Under the pieces are notes generated by a model, which saw nothing but the letters and a program-made list of their open reading frames with translations, ran no database searches and was not told the origin of the DNA. A DNA stretch of 64,000 bases from Bradyrhizobium sp. C9 (GTDB lineage Bacteria > Pseudomonadota > Alphaproteobacteria > Rhizobiales > Xanthobacteraceae), in contig NZ_NWTG01000005.1 in the NCBI RefSeq assembly GCF_002532045.1, forward strand, positions 248,001-312,000, read 5' to 3'. Both the position numbers and the translations under genes were made by a program. Shown one piece after another: positions 52,679 to 61,012 of this stretch; the first letter of the stretch is position 1; the number at the start of each line of letters is the position of its first letter.

Positions 52679-54679
52679 ATGTTCAGGAAAGTTCTGATTG
52701 CCAATCGAGGCGAAATCGCCTGCCGCATCGCCCGCACCTGCCAACGCCTTGGCATTGCGGCGTCAACCGTGCACTCCACCGCAGATGCCGACGCCCTGCA
52801 CGTCAAGGCCATTGGTGAATCCATCGAGATCGGCGGCGCGGCGGCCTCGGAAAGCTATCTGCGGATCGATGCCGTCATCGCCGCCGCGAAAGCCACGGGC
52901 GCGGAAGCGGTCCACCCAGGGTTCGGGTTTTTGGCCGAGAACACCGCCTTTGCCCGCGCGGTCGAAGCGGCCGGTCTGGTCTTCATCGGACCGACGCCGG
53001 AAACCATCGAGCGTTTTGGCGACAAGGCGTCCGCGAAACGCGAAGCCGCCGCCGCCGGCGTCCCCACGGTACCCGGCAGCGAAGCTCCGAGCGAGGATCG
53101 CCTCGAAATCGAACGCATCGTCCGCCGGCTCGAACTGCCTGTCATGCTCAAGGCCGCGGCCGGTGGCGGCGGCAAGGGAATGCGGGCGATCTCGACCTAC
53201 GACCGGCTTGGCGACGAAATCGAGTCTGCGATGCGAGAGGCCAGAAATGCCTTCGGCGACGCAGGACTGATCGTCGAGAAATTGATCCTGCAGGGCCGGC
53301 ACATCGAGGTCCAGATCGCGGGGGACGGCGACGGCAACGTGATCCATCTGTTCGAGCGTGAATGCACGCTGCAGCGCCGCCACCAGAAGCTGATCGAGGA
53401 AGCGCCAGCTGCCAACCTTGCTACTTCCCTTCGCCAACGCATCCTCGACGACGCCGTCCGGCTCGGACGCAGGCTCGGATATCGTGGTGTCGGCACGGTC
53501 GAATTCATCGTCAGCGGCACCGACTACTACTTTCTGGAGGTCAATCCCCGGCTCCAGGTCGAGCATCCCGTCACCGAAATGGTCACTGGCATCGACATCG
53601 TCGAGGCCATGCTCCGCATCGCCGCCGGCGAAGGACTGCCCGTGAGACAGGACGAAGTGGCGTGCCAGGGCCACGCGGTGGAGGCGCGCATCTGTGCCGA
53701 AGATCCGAACGACAGCTTCATGCCGTCCACCGGAGAACTCGCCCACGTCAGGTTCCCGTCCGGCGGCATTCGCGTCGAGACCGGCGTCGAAAGCGGGTCG
53801 ACCGTTACGCCCTATTACGACTCGATGCTCGCCAAGCTGATTGCCCACGCCACCAGCCGCGATCAGGCGCTCGACCAGCTTGATCGCGCACTCGGCGAGA
53901 CCTCGATCTTCGGCGTCATCACCAACCGGGACTTTCTCCGCCGGCTGATCGCTCTGCCCGCGACCCGGGCCGCGACGTTTCATACCCGCCTGATCGATGA
54001 GAGGATCGATGCGCTTGTGACCGCCGCGGAAGATATTGACCCGGAAGCATTGGCGGTCGGCGCGTATTTCTGGATGATGCGCCAGCGCGCAACCGATTCC
54101 GACAATCCCTGGCAATCCAGCAGTCTGACCGGCTGGCAGATGACGGCAGCCGATGACGGCTTGTCACCGATCCCCATTCTTCATCTCGAGGCCACAGGTG
54201 ACAGCGCGGAGATCCGCTTTGCATCCTTGCGACCAGACGGCTCGATGCTGATCGGCGTCGACGATGCCAGGGTTCGGGTGCAGCTTTCGCAGCTTGCCGA
54301 TGACATGTTCGCCGCCGCGGTCAACTCGCGCTGCGAGATCATGCGGATCGCACAGAAGGACGATGCGATCTTCGTGCACGATCCGCGCGGCGCCCATACA
54401 ATGACCGCGATCCCCTACCTCCGACACATCAGCGCCAGCGCTGAGATCAGCGGCGAGCTACGCGCCCCGATGACCGGTGTGGTGCTGAAGATCAACGTCA
54501 CGGTCGGCAGCCGCGTGAAGGCAGGCGATCCGACCGTCGTCATGGAATCCATGAAGATGGAATTGCGTATTGCCAGCGAGGTGGACGGTGTGGTGACCGC
54601 AGTCCACTTCAAACCGGGCGATACCGTCGAGCGAAACGCCGTCGTCGCCATCGTCGAGCCCGAACCCATCCCGCAGTAG
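52679..54679 (+). CDS. Acyl-CoA carboxylase biotin carboxylase/biotin carrier (alpha) subunit
   Basis: A 666-residue biotin-dependent subunit. It has an N-terminal biotin carboxylase domain (VLIANRGEIACRIARTC, the glycine-rich KAAAGGGGKGMR ATP loop, EVNPRLQVEHPVTE) up to about residue 450, a middle beta-rich bridging domain, and a C-terminal biotinyl carrier domain with ESMKMEL (biotin on Lys626). Length and order fit MccA/LiuD/AtuF-type alpha subunits. It follows the beta subunit by 16 bases. Confidence 0.92.
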   Translation: MFRKVLIANRGEIACRIARTCQRLGIAASTVHSTADADALHVKAIGESIEIGGAAASESYLRIDAVIAAAKATGAEAVHPGFGFLAENTAFARAVEAAGLVFIGPTPETIERFGDKASAKREAAAAGVPTVPGSEAPSEDRLEIERIVRRLELPVMLKAAAGGGGKGMRAISTYDRLGDEIESAMREARNAFGDAGLIVEKLILQGRHIEVQIAGDGDGNVIHLFERECTLQRRHQKLIEEAPAANLATSLRQRILDDAVRLGRRLGYRGVGTVEFIVSGTDYYFLEVNPRLQVEHPVTEMVTGIDIVEAMLRIAAGEGLPVRQDEVACQGHAVEARICAEDPNDSFMPSTGELAHVRFPSGGIRVETGVESGSTVTPYYDSMLAKLIAHATSRDQALDQLDRALGETSIFGVITNRDFLRRLIALPATRAATFHTRLIDERIDALVTAAEDIDPEALAVGAYFWMMRQRATDSDNPWQSSSLTGWQMTAADDGLSPIPILHLEATGDSAEIRFASLRPDGSMLIGVDDARVRVQLSQLADDMFAAAVNSRCEIMRIAQKDDAIFVHDPRGAHTMTAIPYLRHISASAEISGELRAPMTGVVLKINVTVGSRVKAGDPTVVMESMKMELRIASEVDGVVTAVHFKPGDTVERNAVVAIVEPEPIPQ

Positions 54680-54706
54680 CCGCCTTATGAACTATCAGGA
54701 CAGCAT

Positions 54707-55477
54707 ATGTTGCGATTTGGAAGCGTGAACTACGACGTCTGGGGCAAGATCGCGATCTTGACGCTCGACGAACCGAACAAGCTGAACGCCCTGACACCAG
54801 GCGTTCGCGCCGGCATCTGTGAAGGCCTGCAACGGGCCGACGAGGACGATGAGGTCCGTGTCAGCATCATCACCGGTGCCGGCAGCAAGGCATTCTGCGC
54901 CGGCGCCGATATCGGCACCTTCGATTTCGATCCGGAGAAAGCGCGCGCCTTCTTCATCGACGCCATGAAGGTCCTGAGCGCTCCGGAGCGAGCACTCAAG
55001 CCGGTGATCGCCGCCGTGAACGGGATTGCCTATGGCGGCGGATTCGAGCTTGCCATCGCATCCGACTTCATCCTGGCGGCCGAGAGTGCCCGCTTTGCCG
55101 TACCCGAGATCAAGCTGGGGTTGCTGCCCGGCTTCGCGATCGTGCGCCTCCAGGACATTGTTGGGCGTGCGAAAGCCAAGGAGATGAGCATGCTCGGCGA
55201 CCCCGTCAACGCCGCGGAAGCCAGCCGCCTCGGACTCGTATCCCGCGTCGTCGCTGACGAACGCCTTCTCTCCGACGCAGTCGCGTTCGCGGAACGCATC
55301 GCCTCGCAGCCACGCCTTGCCGTGCAGATGGCCAAGTCCTTCTACAATCGCGGTCTCGGTGGCGACGAGATGCGCCACGCAATCGACGGGTTTCCGTTCC
55401 TGCTCACGCACGCCGATGCCCACGAAGGCATCAACGCATTCCTGGAAAAGCGTGAGCCACGCTTCGATGAACGGTAG
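54707..55477 (+). CDS. Enoyl-CoA hydratase family protein (crotonase 3)
   Basis: A 256-residue crotonase that keeps both catalytic glutamates: GGGFELAIASDF (first Glu) and FAVPEIKLGLLPG (second Glu), so it is the best candidate for a true hydratase in this cluster. The oxyanion strand is GAGSKAFCAGADIG. It lies 27 bases after the carboxylase alpha gene and probably acts on the carboxylated product or its precursor, as AtuE/LiuC do in terpene and leucine pathways. Confidence 0.9.
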   Translation: MLRFGSVNYDVWGKIAILTLDEPNKLNALTPGVRAGICEGLQRADEDDEVRVSIITGAGSKAFCAGADIGTFDFDPEKARAFFIDAMKVLSAPERALKPVIAAVNGIAYGGGFELAIASDFILAAESARFAVPEIKLGLLPGFAIVRLQDIVGRAKAKEMSMLGDPVNAAEASRLGLVSRVVADERLLSDAVAFAERIASQPRLAVQMAKSFYNRGLGGDEMRHAIDGFPFLLTHADAHEGINAFLEKREPRFDER

Positions 55478-55566
55478 CTGCAATACCACGCAACAATCGG
55501 CGCGCAGACATCCTGTCCGCGCGACCGACATTCCACTTTCCATAAGAAGATAATGAGGGAGCACAC

Positions 55567-56769
55567 GTGAAGAGGACTTTCCTGACTTTCGCCATCATGG
55601 TTGCGACAGCGTCGACCGCCTCCGCCCAAATCTCGAATGATGTGGTCCGGATTGGTGTGCTGACGGACCTTTCAAGCTGGGGACGCGACAACAGCGGCCC
55701 CGGCTCCGTCGAGGCGGCGAAAATGGCCGTTGAGGAGTTTGGCCCGACAGTGCTCGGAAAGCCGATCGAAATCGTCAGCGCCGACCACCAGATGAAGACC
55801 GACGTCGGCCTGCAGATCGTGCGCGACTGGTTCGACAACGGCAAGGTCGACGCGGTCGCCGACATTCCTAACTCGGGAATTGCGATCGCCGTTCACAACA
55901 TGGTGCGGGAGCGCAACAAGATTGCGCTGCTCTCCGGCCCGGGGGCGAGCTCCCTAACCGACGAGCTGTGCAGCCCAAACACCGTACATTTTTCCTATGA
56001 TACCTACGCGCTATCCAAGGTGACCGCGTCAGCGGTCATCAAGGAGGGCGGCAAGTCCTGGTTCTTCGTCACCGCCGACTACGCCTTCGGACAGCAACTT
56101 GAGAAAGACGCAACGCGCTTCATCAAGGAGCTGGACGGCAAGGTGCTCGGCAGCGTACGGCATCCGACCAACACGGCCGACTTCTCGTCGTTTGTGCTGC
56201 AGGCGCAGAACTCCAAAGCGGATGTCGTGGCATTTGCCAATGCGGGCCAGGATACGGACAATGCCATCAAGCAATCCGGTGAATTTGGCCTGGTACAGGC
56301 CGGCCAGAAGCTCGTTGGCCTGCTGATGTTCGATACCGACGTGCACGCTGTCGGCCTGCAGGCCGCTCAAGGCACCTACATGACGACGGCCTCCTACTGG
56401 AACATGGATGACAAGACCCGCGCCTGGTCAAAGAGGTTCTTCGCACGGACCAACGTCATGCCGACCATGATCCACACCGGCGTCTATGGCTCTGTGCTGC
56501 ACTATCTCAAGGCAATCAAGGCCGCCGGTACCGATGATCCTGCCGCGGTCATGGCCAAGATGCGCGAACTTCCGGTCGAGGACACCTTCGTACATGGCGG
56601 CAAGCTGCGCGAGGACGGGCGGGTGATCCGTGACATGTACCTGGCGCGCGTGAAGAAGCCGTCAGACTCGAAGGAGCCGTGGGACTATCTCGAGATCGTC
56701 AAAACGATCCGGGGTGAGGACGCCTATCGGCCGGTCAGCGAATCGAAGTGCGCGCTTCTCAAGAAGTGA
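55567..56769 (+). CDS. ABC transporter periplasmic binding protein, branched-chain amino acid type
   Basis: A 400-residue periplasmic binding protein (Peripla_BP_6/LivJ-like). It has a signal peptide (LTFAIMVATASTASAQ), then VVRIGVLTDLSSWGRDNSG at the first strand and VTADYAFGQQLEKDA in the second lobe. It starts at GTG with GAGGGAG upstream. Relatives near catabolic acyl-CoA genes often bind aromatic or short organic acids rather than amino acids. No permease or ATPase genes follow, so it would share a transporter coded elsewhere. It is the last gene of the carboxylase unit by position. Confidence 0.88.
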   Translation: MKRTFLTFAIMVATASTASAQISNDVVRIGVLTDLSSWGRDNSGPGSVEAAKMAVEEFGPTVLGKPIEIVSADHQMKTDVGLQIVRDWFDNGKVDAVADIPNSGIAIAVHNMVRERNKIALLSGPGASSLTDELCSPNTVHFSYDTYALSKVTASAVIKEGGKSWFFVTADYAFGQQLEKDATRFIKELDGKVLGSVRHPTNTADFSSFVLQAQNSKADVVAFANAGQDTDNAIKQSGEFGLVQAGQKLVGLLMFDTDVHAVGLQAAQGTYMTTASYWNMDDKTRAWSKRFFARTNVMPTMIHTGVYGSVLHYLKAIKAAGTDDPAAVMAKMRELPVEDTFVHGGKLREDGRVIRDMYLARVKKPSDSKEPWDYLEIVKTIRGEDAYRPVSESKCALLKK

Positions 56770-57193
56770 AACGACCTGATCGGGGCAAAAGAGAGAGCGA
56801 AGGCCACTGCTTGACCGCACGGACGTCCGGGCGCCGGCAAGGCAAGTCAACCCGAACATCGGACGGACGATCAGTTTATGACCATGGCATCATCACCAAT
56901 CGAACTGGTCGTAGCCGACGGGATCGGGACAATCTGGTTGAACCGGCCCGAGCGAGGCAACAGGATCCAGAGGTGGCATGCCGCGCAGGCGAACCCCGCC
57001 CTCACGGTTGCGAGTTCGACCTCGCGCTGCGTTCCTGTTCCACCAATTGTGGAAACTGGCAAAAGGATCAGTCAGCGCACTTGGCATCGCCGACGATAAT
57101 GCCATCGTAGTACCTTGTTGCCAGAGAACGAGCCGGCTCACAAACCTGCTCCCCTGGCCTGGCGATGGGTTTGCGGCGGCAAGGAGATGTTTC
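56770..57193. other. Intergenic stretch with a gene fragment only
   Basis: About 420 bases between the binding protein and the deaminase. Apart from the crotonase fragment at 56878 nothing convincing is coded. It looks like a deletion scar between the acyl-CoA cluster and the nucleoside cluster. Confidence 0.45.
56878..56970 (+). pseudogene. Truncated enoyl-CoA hydratase N-terminus
   Basis: From the ATG at 56878 the translation reads MTMASSPIELVVADGIGTI, then WLNRPERGNRI, the classic first two strands of a crotonase, before losing any family likeness. No oxyanion or catalytic segment follows. It is a remnant of a fourth crotonase gene that once ended this cluster. Confidence 0.6.
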
Positions 57194-57694
57194 ATGACAG
57201 AGACGGACCACCCCAACCATGCGCAGGACGACGAGCACTTTCTCAGACACTCATTCACGATTGCGCGCCGGGCGGTCAGCCATGGCAATCATCCGTTCGG
57301 GGCCGTTCTGGTCGATCGGAACGGCAGCGTCCTGCTTGAGGCCGAGAACGGCTTCATGCCGTCGCGCGACGGCACGGCTCATGCCGAGCGACTTTTGGCG
57401 ACAATGGCATGCACGACGCTGTCCGCGGAAGTGCTGGTAGCCGCGACGCTCTATTCATCCGCCGAGCCCTGCGCGATGTGCGCCGGCGCAATCTATTGGG
57501 CGGGCATCGGTCGCGTGGTCTACGGGCTGGGCGAACAACGATTGCGCGATCTGACCGGCAATCACCCCGACAATCCGACGCTCGATCTGCCCTGTCGCAA
57601 CGTGTTCGACAGCGGTCAACGCAAGACCGAGGTCATCGGCCCATTGCTTGAAGACGAAGCCGCGGTCGTACACGAGGGCATCTGGACTCGATAG
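57194..57694 (+). CDS. Nucleoside/nucleobase deaminase (CDA superfamily)
   Basis: A 166-residue zinc deaminase with both family motifs: the GTAHAERLL His-Ala-Glu and SSAEPCAMCAG (PCxxC). The layout is that of guanine deaminase/tRNA-adenosine deaminase-like enzymes, acting on a purine or cytosine base or nucleoside in the cytosol. AAGGAG seven bases before the ATG at 57194 decides the start; the frame to 56978 is not coding-like. Its neighbours are a Tsx-like porin and a nucleoside-type ABC transporter, which supports a salvage role rather than tRNA editing. Confidence 0.87.
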   Translation: MTETDHPNHAQDDEHFLRHSFTIARRAVSHGNHPFGAVLVDRNGSVLLEAENGFMPSRDGTAHAERLLATMACTTLSAEVLVAATLYSSAEPCAMCAGAIYWAGIGRVVYGLGEQRLRDLTGNHPDNPTLDLPCRNVFDSGQRKTEVIGPLLEDEAAVVHEGIWTR

Positions 57695-57743
57695 TCGCGC
57701 AGCGAACCTGTCGGCCGAAATCCCTTGTACAGGCACGTGGAAA

Positions 57744-57771
57744 GTGGCGCCGCGGTGTGTCGCGGCGCCAC
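57744..57771. terminator. Hairpin between convergent genes
   Basis: A perfect stem GTGGCGCCGCG/CGCGGCGCCAC with a six-base loop between the deaminase (+) and the porin (-). On the minus strand it is followed by TTTCC. Probably serves both directions. Confidence 0.6.
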
Positions 57772-57802
57772 CGGGGATCCACCGGTGGAACGGTCAGGTG
57801 GA

Positions 57803-58897
57803 TCAGAACTTCACCGAGATGCCGGAATAGAGCGATTCTTCGGTGCAGGAATTGTTGCTGACACCCGGGGCAACGTTACAGACAACGCTCTTGGCGTGGT
57901 CGAGGCCGAACTTGTTCTGCCAGTAGCGGTAGGCCACCCAGACGTCCACGAAATGTGAATACTTCGGACCCCAGAGCGCCTTGCTCGCGTCGAAGGTCAG
58001 ACGGATCGGTTCGGAGTTGAGCTCGACTGCGGTGCTGACGTTGGTGACTGGATTGAACGCCATCGGTTCGTTCTCAGTGCCCTTCTTGCCGTACCAGCCC
58101 GCGCGGCCACTGATCGAGAAATACTGCATGTTCTCCGGCAGGAAGCCGAGATCCATGTAGTAGTTTACTTCGACGGCCCAGGTCGGCTTGAACTTGGTAT
58201 TGCCGTCGCTGATGCAGCTCACGCCGGGCACGCCCGGGCCGAACAGGCCGCACTGGTCGAATGCGTTGTGATTGGAGAACTCGTAGTACATCAACGGCGA
58301 CACGTTGACGTAACCCTTGTACGGAAGATTGAACTCGAACTGGAGACCGGCGACGGCGTCCCGCTTGGCGGGCGCGAGGAAGTTGTTCTCCGTGTTGGCG
58401 TCCATGCCGACTTCGAACGAGATGTTGTTCAGCGGCCCCATGCTGAACGCCTTCGTGTTGAAGATCTGATTCCAGCCGAAGGTCGAGCGGAACAGGCCGT
58501 AGATCTCGGTCGCGCCGGCGCAGGTTGCTGGAGCTCCCGTGATGGTCACACCGACATTCGAGCACGGTGACGCCGGGTCGTTATGATCCGACTTGTACAT
58601 CGAGATGGTGAAAAAGTTCTGGCCGTAGGCCCAGATATCGAAATGCGTGAACGAGTAGACCTGCTTGGCGGTCTTTCCGTTGATGCTGCCGTCAGGGCGG
58701 ACGGAGAATACGCCCGGATCTGTGCCGGAGAAGATGTAGGAGTAGGTCACGCGGTCGTCGATGACCAGGAAGAATGGCAGATCAGCTGCCGGCTTGGGTG
58801 CCTTGACCGGCAGATCAGCGGCGCTGGCGAGATTGGCGGCCGGTATCAACCCCAATGACAGTACGGCGGCCGACAAGGTTCGGCGAATGTTGAACAT
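57803..58897 (-). CDS. Outer-membrane beta-barrel protein, Tsx-like
   Basis: A 364-residue protein with a signal peptide (LSAAVLSLGLIPAANLASAA) and the alphaproteobacterial outer-membrane start ADLPVKAP. Then come many amphipathic strands (VTYSYIFSG, FTHFDIWAYGQNFFTISMYK, ISFEVGMDANTENNF) and a C-terminal SGISVKF with terminal Phe. Patterns such as DIWAYG-x-NF and YKSD recall nucleoside-specific channel Tsx. Its place between a deaminase and a BmpA-type transporter suggests nucleoside entry. The ATG at 58897 begins right at the signal peptide. Confidence 0.75.
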   Translation of the reverse strand: MFNIRRTLSAAVLSLGLIPAANLASAADLPVKAPKPAADLPFFLVIDDRVTYSYIFSGTDPGVFSVRPDGSINGKTAKQVYSFTHFDIWAYGQNFFTISMYKSDHNDPASPCSNVGVTITGAPATCAGATEIYGLFRSTFGWNQIFNTKAFSMGPLNNISFEVGMDANTENNFLAPAKRDAVAGLQFEFNLPYKGYVNVSPLMYYEFSNHNAFDQCGLFGPGVPGVSCISDGNTKFKPTWAVEVNYYMDLGFLPENMQYFSISGRAGWYGKKGTENEPMAFNPVTNVSTAVELNSEPIRLTFDASKALWGPKYSHFVDVWVAYRYWQNKFGLDHAKSVVCNVAPGVSNNSCTEESLYSGISVKF

Positions 58898-59440
58898 CGT
58901 GAAAGACCCCCAGAGTGAAGCGCAAGGAATTCGTGCTTGCACAAGAGGGTTGCGCAGCTTCGGGGCGAACGGGAAGCCTGAAGTTTTTCCACGTGCTGAC
59001 GCGCGTTTGATCAGCGGCGCCGCGAGATCAGCCGCGCCCGACCAGTTTTCTTGTACGTTGATGGCCGCGAGATTCGCCTTCGATGAAATTCGGAAAATTT
59101 CAAATTATGCCCATCATTGCTCGATTTCCGCGACATTTCTGCGCACCGCGGAGAGCACTGCTGGAGCGCGGAAGATCCATCGGAATCCTGCAATTGCGCT
59201 GTGCTCAACTTCGCGTCATCGTTGACTGCCCCCATTCGAATTGGATCGACAGTTGCAGTTCCGCAACAATACTCCCCGGAGTGAATGGCGGCTCGAGTGA
59301 CGGATGTCCCCGCAAATCTACGGAAAAGCCTCAATCTGCCGAAGGCTTGAGCAAGCGATGACGCTTTTTCCCTACTTACGCGTGCGTCAAAACTGGCCCA
59401 CTATTGCTGCCTGCTCTTCTCACGCACGCGATATCCCGGG
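58898..59440. other. Divergent intergenic region upstream of porin and ABC transporter
   Basis: About 540 bases, moderately AT-rich in the middle, with no convincing gene. It must carry both promoters. No riboswitch fold was recognised by eye. Confidence 0.4.
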
Positions 59441-61012
59441 ATGCTAGACACGACATCTGCCGCGCAGCACACAGGTGCCACGCCGCTTCTGCAGACGGTC
59501 GCCTTGACCAAGCGCTACGGTACGTTTCTCGCCAACGACAAGATCGATCTCGATATTCGGCCACAAGAGATCCATGCTTTGCTCGGCGAGAACGGCGCCG
59601 GAAAGTCGACGCTGGTCAAAACGATCTACGGCCTGATCCAGCCGAGCGAGGGCGAGATTCGCTGGCAGGGCCGGACAATCGTGCTGTCGGGCCCGGCAGA
59701 TGCACGCGCACACGGCATCGGCATGGTGTTCCAGCATTTCTCGCTGTTCGACAATCTGACGGTCGCCGAGAATGTCGCCCTCGGCCTCGACGGCAAGGAG
59801 GCCTTCAAGGACATCTCGGCGCGGCTCGAGCAGGTGTCCCGCACCTACGGGCTTCCACTCGATCCGAAGCGGGAGGTCTGGCAGCTCTCGGTCGGAGAGC
59901 GGCAGCGTATCGAGATCGTGCGCGCACTGATGCAGAACCCGCAATTCCTGATCCTCGACGAACCGACCGCCGTGCTGATGCCGCAGGAGGCCGATCAGCT
60001 CTTCATCGTGCTGGACCGGCTCAAGGCCGAAGGCCGCGCGATTCTCTACATCAGCCACAAGCTCGAAGAGGTGAAACGGCTCTGTGACACCGCAACGATC
60101 CTGCGCGGCGGGCGGAAGGTCGAGACCTGCAATCCCAAGGCCGAGACTGCGGCATCGCTCGCACGCATGATGGTCGGCGGCGAGATCAAGGAGGTGAAGG
60201 CGGCGGCCAGCCGGCAGATCACCGTGCCGCGCCTGCTGGTCAACGATCTCAGCCTTGCACCCGACGATCCGCATGGTGTGCGGCTCGAGCACATCTCGTT
60301 CGAGCTCCGCGGTGGTGAAATACTAGGCATTGCCGGTGTTGCAGGTAACGGACAGGACGAGTTGTTCGCAGCCCTTTCCGGCGAACGGCTGGCGAAAGAC
60401 CCTGGCACGATCGTGATCGACGGACACGCGGCGGGACATCTGTCGATCACCAGGCGCCGCAGGCTGGGGGCCGCCTTCATCCCGGAGGAAAGGCTCGGCC
60501 ACGGTACGGCACCGCGCATGCGGCTCTCGGAAAATGCCCTCCTGACCGGCCATGCCATCGGCGACATGGTGTTTCATGGCTTCGTGAACACGGCGGCAAC
60601 CCTGAAGACCGTCGACCGCACCACCGAGACCTTCGACGTGCGCAAGGCCAAGCGCGACCCGGAGGCGGCGAGCCTGTCCGGCGGCAACCTGCAGAAATTC
60701 ATCGTCGGACGCGAAATCCTCCGCGGTCCCGTCGTGCTCATCGTGAACCAGCCGACCTGGGGCGTCGACGCGGGGGCGGCCGCGGTGATCCGGCAGTCGC
60801 TGCTCGATCTTGCCGCAGGCGGCGCCGCGGTGCTGGTGACGAGCCAGGATCTCGACGAACTTGCCGAAATCACCGACCGCATCGCCGTGATGTTCCATGG
60901 CCGTTTGTCGGTCCCCGTGCCGACCGCCGAAGCCAGCCGCGAGACGCTTGGCCTGCTGATGGGCGGCAGCAGCATCGAAGCGCCGGAGGCACCTCATGCA
61001 ACTCGTGCTTGA
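59441..61012 (+). CDS. Nucleoside-type ABC transporter, double ATP-binding protein
   Basis: A 523-residue protein with two fused ABC domains, as in BmpA-dependent nucleoside importers and sugar importers. The first domain is complete (Walker A GENGAGKST, signature LSVGERQRIE, Walker B FLILDEPT). The second is degenerate: its Walker A reads GVAGNGQDE and its Walker B ends in VLIVNQPTWGVD, with Gln where the catalytic Glu would be, though LSGGNLQK is intact. So only one full ATP site is expected. The gene overlaps the first permease by 17 bases. Confidence 0.92.
   Translation: MLDTTSAAQHTGATPLLQTVALTKRYGTFLANDKIDLDIRPQEIHALLGENGAGKSTLVKTIYGLIQPSEGEIRWQGRTIVLSGPADARAHGIGMVFQHFSLFDNLTVAENVALGLDGKEAFKDISARLEQVSRTYGLPLDPKREVWQLSVGERQRIEIVRALMQNPQFLILDEPTAVLMPQEADQLFIVLDRLKAEGRAILYISHKLEEVKRLCDTATILRGGRKVETCNPKAETAASLARMMVGGEIKEVKAAASRQITVPRLLVNDLSLAPDDPHGVRLEHISFELRGGEILGIAGVAGNGQDELFAALSGERLAKDPGTIVIDGHAAGHLSITRRRRLGAAFIPEERLGHGTAPRMRLSENALLTGHAIGDMVFHGFVNTAATLKTVDRTTETFDVRKAKRDPEAASLSGGNLQKFIVGREILRGPVVLIVNQPTWGVDAGAAAVIRQSLLDLAAGGAAVLVTSQDLDELAEITDRIAVMFHGRLSVPVPTAEASRETLGLLMGGSSIEAPEAPHATRA

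Noticed and set aside
51055..54679. Firm assignment of the carboxylase as methylcrotonyl-CoA carboxylase (leucine pathway)
   Set aside because: Lengths fit, but isovaleryl-CoA dehydrogenase and HMG-CoA lyase are absent and the regulator is TetR rather than a MerR-type LiuR.
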